DNA from: Gnetum montanum
Lineage: Eukaryota; Streptophyta; Gnetopsida; Gnetales; Gnetaceae
Assembly (NCBI GenBank): GCA_015680685.1
Contig: MNCI01010074.1
Location: 533,484 to 597,483, forward strand
Length of the DNA stretch: 64,000 nt
Reading direction: 5' to 3'
Shown here: positions 44,609-56,366 of the stretch, piece after piece
Numbering within the stretch: the first letter of the stretch is position 1
Layout: each line of letters begins with the position of its first letter
Translations under genes and position numbers: made by a program
Notes under the pieces: generated by a model
Told to the model about the DNA's origin: nothing
The model's database searches: none
Seen by the model: the letters and a program-made list of their open reading frames with translations, nothing else

Positions 44609-45041
44609 AAGAAAGTGACCTTGCTCATCAAGAGAGAAGCTAAGATAGATAGAGCAAAGGATAATTTGTTAAAAAGTACATCTCAAGTCAAAAGATGGTT
44701 TGATAAAAAGGCTTTGAAAAGAACTTTTCGAATAGGAGACGTTGTCTTGCTATGGAATATGAAGAAACCAAATAAGTTCACATCAACATGGATTGGTTCG
44801 TTTCAAATTACAAAATAATTATTCAAGGATAATTCTAAATTATCAACATTAGATGGAATGGAATTGCAATTTCCATATAATGTTTTACATATAAAACATT
44901 ATTTGGGACAACTACTCATGACTTAAATATCTCTATACAAATTAATATATGTACATAGTATAACAATATATATAAGTATGTAATTATAATAATAAAATTT
45001 TGTATATATGAATTATTATGTATGCACTTGCTAGTAACATG
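44609..45041 (+). pseudogene. element C (plus-strand gypsy) integrase C-terminus
   Basis: The frame at 44615-44818 reads REAKIDRAKDNLLKSTSQVK, then RWFDKKALKRTFRIGDVVLL and ITK, followed after a stop by LDGMELQFPYNVLHIKHYLG. This is the C-terminal domain of a gypsy integrase, which binds DNA. The element continues after the inserted Athila-like element at 55269. Its start was lost at 44609. Confidence 0.82.
45037..45041. repeat. target site duplication ACATG, left copy
   Basis: The identical five bases follow the far LTR at 55264-55268. Confidence 0.92.
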
Positions 45042-46014
45042 TGATGAGTGGCGAGGTACCCCTACGCTCAACCATACGAATACAAGCGTTCACGCACGAT
45101 CCGATCGAATTTCAAGGACTAAGTGCTTATGCGCCCTTGTGGAGTGAGGATGGATTGGTTGATTGTTGTCTTCCCAAGCTTACCTGTATGTCATGATTGT
45201 ATGGTTAAGTAAGCTTGAGGCATATGATTTTTATAGCTTTTATATTTTTATGTCCTACGCTAGTAGGGAAGGAGAGAGGTAACTAAGTGACTAATTTAAC
45301 TTAACTACTCATTAGCTAAGTTCTAACTAATCCTAACACCAGCATCTGTTCCCACTTGCTGTATACATCTTAAACCAGTGCAACACTGCTGGGATTACCA
45401 AACACTAATCGTTATTGGGTTACTAAGCGTTACACACATGCTTGAAGTGGTCATGCTTGTGTAATTTAGCGATTTTCTTAATTGATCAAAATGAATTGCC
45501 ACGCTAATAACATAAATGTAAAGTGCATAAAATAAAATAAATGCATAAGAAAATAAAATAAAATAAATGCGTAAGAAAAAAAATCTCAAGTGTTGCAAGG
45601 ATGAATCAAAGAGCTCGTCTTTATTACCAACACAATGGTGTGCTCAGGTACATTAATGCTTGAATAAAGATCCATCCACACTTAGACCTCCTGCTACGGG
45701 CACTTGGAAAATACTCTAACTTTCAAGCAGACTACAAGAGTTTCACTACTTGACTGCTAAAAGACATCTCGCAATTGTGCACTTGGGCACTATATTTATA
45801 GGCTTGGGAGCAACTACTCTAATAATTAGAGTAACCACTCTAATAATTAGAATAACTACTAAAGTAACCACTTTAATTATTAGAATAACTACTAGAGTAA
45901 CTGTTAGAGTAACCACTCTAATAATTAGAATAAGTACTAGAGTAATTGCTAGAGTAACTGCTCTAATAATTAGAATAACTGCTAGAGTAACCACTAGAGT
46001 AACGGCTCTCATCA
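45042..46014 (-). repeat. 3' LTR of the Athila-like element (LTR B1-3')
   Basis: 973 bp. TATA (minus strand CCTATAAATATAG) is at about 45791-45803. The U3 ahead of it (about 45815-46005) is an array of a roughly 20-bp unit with the palindrome CTCTAATAATTAGAG, in more copies than in the 5' LTR. Confidence 0.93.
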
Positions 46015-47924
46015 TACCCCCACAACTGAATGAAAACTCGTCCTTGAGTTCCTTACAAAATATTGGGAAGGTATGGGATTATTGACTAATTGACAACTGA
46101 TGGTGGAATGGGATGACAGACTCAACGTGCCCAGTGAACAGATCAATAAACATATTACAACATTAGTGTTCATGACCATTGTGGTGAACACTCGTACATA
46201 AATGACATCTAAGCCTTTATTTGGCAGCTCAAAGAGAATAAGAGAGAGAGAAAGAAGATGGAGTGTGCTGCCGCCAATGCCAAGATTGTTCCTTCCATTG
46301 TTTATCCATAGCCATGCCACCAAACTTGCTCCTTTCGTAAATGCTCCAGTTTCGGTCCATCCTAAGTGCTTCCTCCAAGCCAAGTTCATTGTTTGTATGA
46401 TCACCATTTGCACACAAAACATAGTCATAAATGAGCAAGGATAGATAATCCACAATGCAGTTGATACCTTGCCTCGATATGAAGCACATTGGTTGAGTTG
46501 TGGTTATGGTAGAAATTGGTTTGGAGATTTATCACTAGCAACTACCCAAGGTGTAGGGGTTAGGCAATTAGTAAAATGAAAAAATTGAAAAATTTGTGCC
46601 AAGGCCCCCATGAATAAGAGCGAACCTCTGGTAGCTATAAAATGGAAACCATGAGGAATAAGAAAGATGAAAAATATCAATGGTAATGCTAATAAAATGG
46701 ATGTCATGGATGGGGATGAAACAAGAAATGATTAATTACAAGAAATGTTTAAGGAAAAGAAGTTAACAATTGCACCAAAAAGAAATACCAATGGGTGCTC
46801 CCCAGAGCAGGCTCATGCCCTTTATGCCCTGACAAACCCACAAACAAAAGAGTCCATAGGCTCTAGGAATGTCATTTGGAAGCAAGAGTTAAAAAATTAC
46901 CCACAAGAATTCACCAAAGAAAAACAATGCATCAACCTAGAATGGACTAATGATAAAATCGACAATGAGGTGGAAAATGGGAAGAAAGATGGAGAGGAGA
47001 GAATGGAATGGAATCCCAAGAACAAGGTTGTGTAAAGCCCCTTGTGTATTTCATGGTTAAGATAACTGAGTAGAACTCATCCCAAATCCAAACTCAAACC
47101 AACCACATTCAATGACCTCACATCAATACACTTGGCCAATCCATCCTCTTGAGGCAATAAGAATGCTTTCACAAAGAGTGGCCACCATCCCAAGGAGAGT
47201 GAGATGGAGAAGCAGGAAGCAAGAAAGGGTCTTAGTTAGAGGAAACCTTTAGGCATGGGTAACATGTCTTTCCAGTGCCATAACTAGTGCTTGTAGCCCA
47301 TATTAATTTATTATGTCTAAGGGGTGTGCTTTGAATTCTCACCTTTTTCTTTTTTTTCTCTCTTTTTTTTTGATGTTTATGCGTGAGAACCACACCATGC
47401 AAAAACTTATTTTTATTCACTCAGCTTCCTGATATTTGAACAATGTCAGAATGGTGGAAAACCCAAGAAAAAGCATCCAAGCACCCCAAGAGAATGACCA
47501 GCACCAATGCATCAAATCCCCTTGAAGTCACATCCTTTTCATCCTTTGAGTCTTTCCTTGGTTTGAAAAATACCCAACCACCAATTCATTAACAAGTTTA
47601 CTTAGAAAAAGGGGACTGTACAGTTCCAAGCCAAAGGAGACCATAGCGTTGTATGGATGAGTGGATGACATGGACTCATTGCCTATTTTACCAAAAGAAC
47701 CATACCTTAATATCAGCATCATAATTCAAAGATAAAAATGAAACATTAGCAATCAATATGATATAATTCAATCCACTGTCATGAGCACTTATTAGATGAT
47801 GAATAAAAGTAAATCAAGCAAAGAAAGAAACAATAAAAACATGAACGATGGTGTAAAACAAAAATAAGAAAAGTTGAAAGAATGTGTAAAAAAAAATTAA
47901 AAAAGAATTGAGGGCCTAGAACGG
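46015..47924 (-). other. Athila-like element, gene-free 3' region and polypurine tract
   Basis: GTGGGGGTA on the minus strand ends at 46015, directly before the LTR, and is the polypurine tract. The following 1.9 kb has no believable frame; the one at 46012-46455 crosses into the tract. The same region is kept, collinear, at 61031-62940 in the second Athila-like element (for example around 46800 and 61830). An env-like gene would be expected here in Athila but is not found. Confidence 0.65.
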
Positions 47925-49190
47925 TTAGCATAGGTGGCCATCTCCCCCATGACTAAGTTGGAAGGAGGAGATCCGAAATAGTGAGTAGGGTTGTCCATTA
48001 AGAGAGGTAGCATGTGTATTGGCTGTCCAAAGCTCTTGGAAAGGTTTGGTTTGTTGCACGTTGACCAAAAGTTTCTTATCTAGGCTCTCATGTTTGTATA
48101 TTGTCATGGCCCTTGAAGGAAAAGTTGCATAAATAATATCAGGTCCTTCCCACAGTGTTTGAAATTTAGTACGTTGTGGCACATGTGTGGGATTCCAGTA
48201 GAGAACCTTATTTCCTGGCTGATATTTAACTTTCCTAATTCTTAGGTCATGACATTGTTTATTGAAGGCCTTGTGCAATTCATTAGATGATAGGGCAGCT
48301 AATCGGTTTTCATCTAGCAAGTTAAGGATTACTAACTATTTTTTCTATGCTAGATCTAGGTCAAGGTTGAGGTCACATGCCATGGATAGTGTACAAAGCT
48401 CAGTTTGAATGGGAAGCATTGGTAATTTATCATACACTAACTCATAGGGAGAGTAGCTTGTAGGGAGTTTCCATGTGGAGTAGTATGCCCAAAGAGCATT
48501 TTTCAGTCTAATGCTCCAGTATCACCTAAACTTGCTAATGGTGCTTATCAATGTCTTCGTAATCTCCTTGTTGGTGACTTTTGGTTGATCGTTTGCTTAA
48601 GGGTGGTATGGTGTAGTCAATTTATACTCAACCCCTAAGCATTGCATTAATTTCTAAAAAGTTGCACCTATGAAGTGTGTACCATTGTTTGAAATAAGTG
48701 CACGCGACACACCAAACCTATTTATGATTTGTTGTTGAAAAAATCATGCAACTGTAGATGATGTACAATCTTTAACAGCAGTTGCTTCGGCCCATTTTGT
48801 TAGGTAATCCACGACAACAATAATATAAGCTTTTCCATTGGACATTGGTGTAATCGGCTCCATAAAATCAATTTCTCAAATGTCAAAGGGTTCTAATGGT
48901 TGAATCCATTGTTGCAGACCCTCCATTCTAGCAGTCATTCCCCCATCATGTTCATAGCGCTCACAAGATTGGATGAAACTATGGGCATCTCGAAATAATA
49001 TAGGCCAATAATATCTTGCAAGCAAGATCTTGATGGTCGTTCGTCTCCCAATGTAATGACCCCCACAAGGACCCTCATGAGTGTCTTGGAGAACTTGTAG
49101 TTGATCTATATCAGGAACACACCATCGAACCAAGCTATCAGGACACACTTTGTAAAGTTTCCCATTAATTTCCATAAGGTACTTGGCTTC
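47925..49190 (-). pseudogene. Athila-like integrase
   Basis: 49175-48876 holds the zinc-binding region (DTHEGPCGGHYIGRRTTIKI, then LFRDAHSFIQSCERYEHDGG). The two His are kept but the second Cys of CxxC is lost. The core runs 48875-48400 with KAYIIVVVDYLTKWAEATAV. The second catalytic Asp is Asn (ISNNGTHF, codon 48687-48689); the second Athila-like element keeps Asp there. The C-terminal domain (RKVKYQPGNKVLYWNP, then GPDIIYATFP) is open from 48320 to 47925. Stops interrupt the core. Confidence 0.9.
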
Positions 49191-49199
49191 GTGAAAAAA

Positions 49200-50990
49200 C
49201 TGTTATTTCTTCTTAAGGTTTAACTCTTGTGGTATTTGTTGGGTGAGGAGATAGGTAAGAATGCTACTGTACCAGTTTGTCTTCATGGGTGATTGATTAT
49301 TCACTACACCAGTAAAGAGGAATTCATCAAGAAAATAATTAGAAATTGGATACTCATCCTCTTTGTTGTCCCATCGCAACCGAGATAAATGATCAGCAAC
49401 TATATTCTTGGTGCCTTTACGATCGATCATCATAAGATTGAACTCTTGTAAGATTACAAGCCATCGTATGATATGAGGGCTTACCATTGGCTTATTCAGA
49501 AGGAACCTTATTGCACTATGATGTGTATGTATATATACTTTATATCCCAATACATAGTGTCTAAACTTTTCTGGTGCAAACACTATAGCCATTAATTCTT
49601 TCTCTGTGGTAGTGTAGTTAAGTTGTGCACCAACGAGACTTCTACTTGCACAGTGGATGTAATAAGGATGCTTTTAGTCATCTAACTGTGTAAGTATGAC
49701 TCCTAAGGCATAGTTGGACACATTAGTCATGATATGGAATGTTCTGAACCAGTCAGGAGCTTGTAGAATGGGTGTTTCTACTAGCTTCTATTTCAGAGTT
49801 TGAAAAGCTAATTCGCATTCCCTGGTCCACTCGAAAGGTACGTCCTTTTTCGTTAATTCCACCAATGGTTTGGCAACCTTTGAAAAGTTCTCAATAAATC
49901 TCCTATAGTAGCTAGTATGTCCAAGGAATGATCAAATATCTTTAACAGTTTCCAGTTGATGGGTAATTCCTTGAATAACTTTGATTTTCTCAGGGTCTAC
50001 CTATATCCCTATGTGTGAGATTTTGTGCCCTAGTACTATTCCCTCTTGGACCATCAAATGGCTTTTCTACTAGTTGAGCCTCAAATTGGTTTCTACACAT
50101 CTTTTTAACACTTTCTCTAACTGGTCCAAGGCTTCATCAAAATTTGCTCCATAGGTGGAGAAATTATCCATAAAGACTTCTACACCATTTCCTATATACT
50201 ATTGGAAGATGCTTAGAACTAGTTGTTGAAATGTTGCGAGGGCATTGCACAAGGCAAATAGAATCTGTTTGTAGGCAAATGTTCCAAAAGGACTGGTAAA
50301 CGTAGTCTTGGCTTGATCTTCTGGGGCTATTTGTATTTGATTATATCCGCTATATCCATCTAGAAAATTGTAATACCGATGGCCTATGATGGTCTCTAAG
50401 ACTTGGTCAACAAATGACAACTAAAAGTGATTTTTGAATGTTGCCATATTTAGTAGCCTGAAATCTATGCACATCCTCCATTTGACTCCCTTTTTAGGTA
50501 CAATGACTAAGGGGCTAACCCATTCGCTATCAGCAATGGGGTATATGAACCTAGCCTTGAGAAGCTGTTCGATTTCTTCCTTGACTACTTACTTCAGCTT
50601 TGGGTTCAAACACCTCTACAGTTGTCTTTGAGGCTTTATGGAGGGGTCGGTGTAAATCCTATGTTAGCATATCCTAGGATCTATTCCAGTTAATTTGGGA
50701 TATGACCAAGCGGAGACTTTTGACCATCTATTGATTACCTTCAACAGTTCTTCTTTCTGTTGAGGAGCAATCTTAGCATTGATAATTACCAATTTTTCAT
50801 TTTTAAGGAACATGTATTCCATACCGATGGGTAATGGTTTCAGCTCAAGGGGCTCCTATGTAAATTTCTCAGGGATTTCCAACTTCCCCCAATTGACATT
50901 TTCAAGGTTAAGACATGGAAGTTGGTGGCGGACTTGCTCTAATGCATCTATGCTAATGATGTAAATGCAAGTCAAATCCTCAGTTGGGTC
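49200..50990 (-). pseudogene. Athila-like reverse transcriptase and RNase H
   Basis: RT starts near 50980 (KLVIINAKIAPQQKEELLKV), then DSEWVSPLVIVPKKGVKWRM, CIDFRLLNMATF, LDGYSGYNQIQIAPEDQAKT and SPFGTFAYKQILFALCNALA. The active-site box is VFMDNFS: the second Asp is Asn (codon 50163-50165), so catalysis is lost. Connection and RNase H follow ([10 protein letters not shown], then MAIVFAPEKFRHYVLGYKVY, HTHHSAIRFLLNKPMV and KNIVADHLSRL) down to 49203. Several stops replace Trp or Gln. Confidence 0.92.
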
Positions 50991-51229
50991 CATGCATATG
51001 AGTGAATTGCTTTCTTAATTAGCTATTAGCCACTGGATGCATTTCTATTGTGTGGCTACTATATACAGGCATCTTTGTATGTTGATGACTTGTGCACACT
51101 AATTGCATGTAGGCAATGTTAAACTTTGCATAAACCATGACCTCTACATGCAATTACACCCTGTGTCATTGTATGCGATGCACATAACTTTCTAATTCTC
51201 GATCTTTTTGAATGTATTTTCCTTTGATA

Positions 51230-51734
51230 TTTCTAGGGAAAGATCATGGATTCCTTGGCGTGTGTCAATGGTGCTTAGCCATGCTCTTCACATTATGATT
51301 GGGAAGTCCCCCTTATCGTTTTTCACCTGAATCACTAGGAAGTCAATTGGGTACGACCACCCACAAACAGTGGTAACAATGTCTTCCACTAGTCCTAATG
51401 GGACAGTGATGGACTGGTTGGCCAACTTTAGACAGATGTTTCTCTTTTTCAATGAAGATAGGTTCCAAGCCTTGTACATTTCTTGAGAAATTAAGTTAAC
51501 ACCGAAACCTGAATCCAAAAGATCTTTGCACGATTCATTTCCAGTGATTTGTAAGTATATCAGAGGACTCCTTGAATCTAAGAATTTTCTGGGAAGATGG
51601 TTAGCTTTGATCCAATTGGTGATGACATGTGTTAGCATGACCATATGAATTGAGTGTGGTGGTTGAGTTGAAGGAGGCTCTGAAGTTTTGATTAATAGTG
51701 AGGCATCTAAGCAATCAGCTGATTGTGCTTGCAA
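51230..51734 (-). pseudogene. Athila-like aspartic protease
   Basis: The retropepsin region reads SCKDLLDSGFGVNLISQEMY, with the D-S-G triad present, then ITVPLGLVEDIVTTVCGWSY and PIDFLVIQVKND. After a stop it continues RAWLSTIDTRQGI. Upstream in the same frame is a linker (PHSIHMVMLTHVITNWIKAN). In the live element it cleaves gag-pol. Confidence 0.87.
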
Positions 51735-51899
51735 GGGCTTGATTGGACTTTTGGTTCTAAAGAAAGGTATTTTCTTTATGTGGTTGTTGGAACCAACAGT
51801 AGGTTGAGAGTTAATAGCCCTTGTGGCTTTACATTGCTGCGGTTGGGTAGGGATTTCTCTTGCATAGTTGGACAGGTGGTAATGGAGGTATTGGTGAAA

Positions 51900-54300
51900 G
51901 AGATGCTATTGGATGAGAAGGATGGTATACTTGTGAAACGTTATTCCTAGGAGAGGGAGTCCTATAATACTCACAAACTTGGTAGTGAGGTTGAGGAGTA
52001 ACATGACCAATAGAGTCATGTGGAGAGATTGGTTGCTACACATAATATCCATATGGGTCAGGTTACCGGTAAGTATACTGTTACCTTGGTGGTGGCATTC
52101 CCCATGATTATGGGTATTGCCATTGTTGATGCTACTCGATTGGTTGTTGTGGAGTTCCACTAGGATAATACATTAAAGGTTGGTGGAACTGCCATGGGTT
52201 ACCTTGAGGATAAGGTAACCTTCGAGGTGTTTGCCATTTTTTCAATTGTGGGTTGAGTGCATACACCTCAAACTCTTGCAGATGTGAGATTACAGGGCAA
52301 CATCCCTTAGGATAGTCATATTGACATATCTCATATCCACTATCATTATCTGTTTTCAATTCCACAACCTCTTCATTGGAAACTTTTCCCTTACCCTTGC
52401 TACGTGCATGTTCAGCTTCTCTCTTGTTTCTTTTTTCACGATCACTACCTTGCTCTCTAGACTCCTCTACTATTTTAAGAATAGATCTGTTGGCACATTT
52501 TTACCATTTCATGGAACAGGTGGACTTANTCGAAATCTATTGTCTAGGGAATCCCACATTTGGTCTACCTTTGTTGATACTTTTGATGTCAACTTTTGGA
52601 TAGGCAAAGTTTTCCTATTCACCATCTCTTTGAGTGGTGACTCTTCTTCATCTTCACAAAATCTTACTCCCCTTTTTCGAAGGGAAGGATCTTGGTTATA
52701 CACTTCTACACTTTCTCTTTTTCATAGTTCACCTTCTTCCTTAGCAACTTACTCCAATAGTCTTTAAATTTGATGGGACCTTAGCTTGGATAGTATTCCT
52801 TGGGCACAAGTTCCAAGGGTTCTTCTCATTTCATGCCTAAGCCCATCTACAAGATGGCACAGTTGATCCCTTTGTGAATAACCATGGCAAGGAAAATGAT
52901 GTAATAGTGCATAGTATCAGCCCATGGCAACATCTAAGGGTTCATGTCCTCCTTGTTTCTAGCCTTGGATTTGCTTTCATAGGTTGGACACTTGAGAGTA
53001 TGTTTGGTACTTGTCATTAAATAGTTCTAACATAGTATTCCACCTACGAATGGATTCCGGTTCTAAAGACTGGTACTAGCTTTCCGCTTCTTTAACTAGT
53101 GTTCACAAGAATAACTTAAGTTTTTTCCATTCGTTCTCTATGTTTTGTAAGGCACACACATCATGGAATTCTTGTAAATGATTCTAAGGATTAGCGTTGT
53201 ATCCCCCTTCAAATCACGGGATATTGTTCATATCTAATCTCTTGATCCTACTATCTTTCTAGTGCCTTGTTGGAATTCTAACAGACTTAGTTATGTCTAA
53301 CATACTTTGAGTAGCGAGTAGGGGTTCATCATGATCATCTTGTCCATGGGGGCTATGATGCCTACGTTGTTTCCTACTCTCCCTTCTTCTATGTTGTGAC
53401 TCTCTAGAGTTCCCTCATCCCCTTTTTTGGTTGTTTCGTCTATGACTTCCACTTTGCCTACCTTTATCCCCATGGTCTTTTTCCTTATGACTACATCCGA
53501 ATATGAAAGGAGAGGATGAAGGAGATTATGAAGATGAAGAAGGAGGAGAACCATCATCATGATGGTGTCTACTACCTTCTCTTTTGTAGTTTCAGCCCCG
53601 ATCCTAATTGCAATAAGAATGTCCACCTTTATCATGAGTTCATGTCCCTTTTTTAGACCCTTTGTGCCTATGGGTATCAGAATCTGGGTTATGAATAGTG
53701 GAATGATGGTTCTGATACACAACCCCTTGGCCAAAGTCAAGGGGAGGAACAATGTTGTGTGGTCGCTTGCCTGAGGTAGGTTCACCACCCTCATTTTCGC
53801 TTAAGACATGTGGGGCATCCTCAGACCACTTACCCTTCAAAGACTTATGATGTCTCTCTTGTTGCAAGTCCCTTTGATGTTGTGCCTCTATGGGATGGTA
53901 TTATCTTGAGTCATGGTCTTGCACAACATATTCTACGTGTAAGTGCAACATGCCAATTTGTGTGAGAGCACGAAGAAGCATGCTCGGGATTGAACGATTG
54001 GGAGGTAACACTATGTTACCTTATAAGTCTCTCCAACACAGTTGTTCGTCTTGATGGAGGATAAAGGTGAAGTATGGTATATACTCATTGGGATGAATAT
54101 ATATCACTCGAACTTGTTGAGGGACTAGCGGATCAATGTCATGTGTATTACATCATCGATTGTTTCCTGTTTCAGACCTAGGAGGTGAGACACTTTCATA
54201 TGAAGAAGGAGACATACTTGTCTATTCAGTATGTAATGTATTCTTTTTTATTATTTTCTCAACCAATCCTAAGGGTTCATTCCAATGATGTGAATGATTT
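51900..54300 (-). pseudogene. Athila-like gag
   Basis: Fragments in order from 54200 down: PSSYESVSPPRSETGN, FTFILHQDEQLCWRDL, GNIVLPPN, a charged stretch (53867-53300), then the Retrotrans_gag core at about 53280-52800 (EGGYNANP, LQEFHDVCALQNIENEWKKL, SLEPESIRRWNTMLELFNDK and LRHEMRRTLGTCAQGI), and a Pro/Gln-rich end. The frame is broken many times. An undetermined base (N) lies at 52529. Confidence 0.78.
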
Positions 54301-54330
54301 CCTATGTTCTAGTTAGCATGCAAACAACTA

Positions 54331-54350
54331 AGTCCCCGGCAATGGTGCCA
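54331..54350 (-). other. Athila-type primer binding site
   Basis: The minus strand TGGCACCATTGCCGGGGACT lies one base inside the LTR. It is the TGGCGCCGTTGCCGGGGA type typical of Athila elements. Confidence 0.88.
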
Positions 54351-54351
54351 A

Positions 54352-55263
54352 TGATGAGCAGCGAGGTACCCCTATGCTCAACCATACGAATACGAGTGTT
54401 CACGCACAATCCGGTCGAATTCTAAGGACTAAGTGCTTATGCGCCCTTATGAAACAAGGATGGGTTGGTTGATCATTGTCTTCCCAAGCTTACTTGTATG
54501 TCACGATTGTATGGTTAAGTAAGCTTGAGGCATATGATTTTTATAGCTTTTATGTTTTTATGTCATGTGATAGTAGGGAAGGAGAGAAGTAACTAAGTGA
54601 CTAATTTAACTTAACTACTCATTAACTAAGTTCTAACTAATCCTAACACTAGCATCTGTTCCCACTTTCCGTACACATCCTAAACCAGTGCAACACTGTT
54701 GGGATTACCAAATGGTAATCATTACTGGGTTACCAAGCGTTACACACATGGTCGCAGTGGTCATGCTTGTGTAATTTAACGATTTTCTTAATTGATCAAA
54801 ATGAAGTGCTCTGCTAATGACATAAATGTAAAGTGCATAAAATAAAATAAAATAAAATAAATACGTAAGAAAACAAATCTCAAGTGCTACAAGGATGAAT
54901 CAAAGAGCTTGTCTTTATTGCCAACACAATGGTGTGCTTAGGTACATTAATGCTTGAATAAAGATTTGTCCATACTTAGACCTCCTGTTGCAGGCACTTG
55001 GAAAATACTCTAACTTTCAAACAGACTACAAGAGTTTTGCTACTTGATTGCTAAAAGACTTCTCCCAATTGTGCGCCTAGGCACTGTATTTATAGGCTTG
55101 GGAGCAACTACTCTAATAATTAGAGTAACCGCTCTAATAATTAGAATAAATGCTAAAGTAATCACTAAAGTAACCACTCTAATAATTAGAATAACTACTA
55201 GAGTAACCGCTAGAGTAATTGCTCTAATAATTAGTATAATTGCTAGAGTAACTGCTCTCATCA
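54352..55263 (-). repeat. 5' LTR of the Athila-like element (LTR B1-5')
   Basis: 912 bp, with TATA (minus strand CCTATAAATACAG) at about 55088-55100. The U3 array of the CTCTAATAATTAGAG type occupies about 55105-55255 and is about 50 bp shorter than in the 3' LTR of the same element. Confidence 0.93.
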
Positions 55264-55268
55264 ACATG
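55264..55268. repeat. target site duplication ACATG, right copy
   Basis: Identical to 45037-45041. Confidence 0.92.
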
Positions 55269-56366
55269 TATTAGATTAATTTCATGTTTAACCATGACAT
55301 ATATGTTCTATTCATATGGTTAGGTAAGTCTATTTAGTATTTTAAAATAAAATAAAATAAAAACTAACATATGTTCATGTTAAGTATGAGTTTAAAGATA
55401 TTTAATTAAAAATATTAGTTAAATTATTAAATTTATATTATCCTAAGTAATCATTACTTGAGATGAGTAAAGTTGAAGTGGTGGTTAATTAATTATTTAG
55501 TGGGAAGTAATACCAACAACTAAATGGTAAAATTCAAATTAGAATACGTATAATGATTAGGAAGTAATTAATATGGATAAAAGTGGCAAGGTTGGTTAGC
55601 AAGATTTGGTGGGAATTTCAAATTTATTTACTACTCTAAGAAAAGATATGGATTGCTTAAGATTACATAATTTTCTAATTCAAAGTGTGAGTAAAGAAAG
55701 CTAGCAAAGAGTGTAGGTTTGAGAAAAGATGGTTCTTGGTGAGAGGGCAATGAGAAGACCATGTATTCCATATGTAATGGGATGCTACCTGGAACATGTT
55801 CTAAGAGCTTATTGAAAAGCAAAATCCCATGGAGCATCAAGAGAAAGTCCATTCCTACTTTGGCTTTTTGATGAGTTCATGTTTCTTATTGGTGGACTTT
55901 GTATAGAGGGCAATGTTTGGGGTAGATTTCATGAATGTGATAGTCAAGTAGAAAATAAAAAAAATTCTAACCAAGATGATTATTCAGACGAGGCATTTGT
56001 ATCTCAAAATACAGAAGTATCTAATAGGAAAGACCTCAAGAATCAGCAAAAGAGGTAGATGCAAAGGAAATAAGAATAGTTGAAGAAAACAAGGATGAAG
56101 ACAATGCATTAGTTACAACTAAAATAATGTATGAAAGGATTTAAGACAAGATGATTTCCAAGAAAGTTATTTAACTATCCACTTCCCATTTATTGAGTAG
56201 TTTGTATAAAGTCTTGATGTATAGTTCTTTAAGTCTTTATTAGGGGTGAGGTTTTTATTTAATTAAACCTTAAGTTTAATGAAAATTTTCTTCAAAAAAG
56301 GATTTCTACTTTTCTATGTAAATATGTTTTTAATAAGATTATTACGAAAAGGAGGGGGTTAAGAAA
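55269..56366 (+). other. element C, 3' internal region and polypurine tract
   Basis: This is the continuation of the gypsy element whose integrase end is at 44609-45041. No family match is seen in the frames around 55720-56110. It ends with the polypurine tract AAAAGGAGGGGGTTAAGAAA (56347-56366), directly before a TG, which sets the orientation as plus. Confidence 0.65.

Larger units (their letters stand above)
45042..55263 (-). mobile_element. full-length Athila-like Ty3/gypsy element, 10.2 kb
   Basis: The minus-strand order is 5' LTR (54352-55263), primer site, gag, protease, RT, RNase H, integrase, 1.9 kb without genes, polypurine tract and 3' LTR (45042-46014). Both LTRs start and end with the inverted pair TGATGAG/CTCATCA, and a perfect ACATG duplication flanks the element. 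RT with the FMD(D)F type box, the protease type and the primer site point to the Athila lineage. An env-like frame, common in that lineage, is not seen. The two LTRs differ at roughly one base in ten by eye, so the insertion is old. RT and integrase active sites are lost. Confidence 0.93.

Noticed and set aside
45746-46085. Frames on both strands encoding repeated ILIIRVVTL-like peptides
   Set aside because: They result from the short palindromic U3 array of the LTR, which stays open in several frames. They are not proteins.
46012-46455. 147-codon frame as an env-like gene of the Athila-like element
   Set aside because: It runs through the polypurine tract, is not kept open in the second element at 61031-61450, and shows no signal peptide plus membrane anchor pattern I trust.
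55040-55274. Repetitive peptides on both strands
   Set aside because: Same U3 array in the 5' LTR of the Athila-like element.
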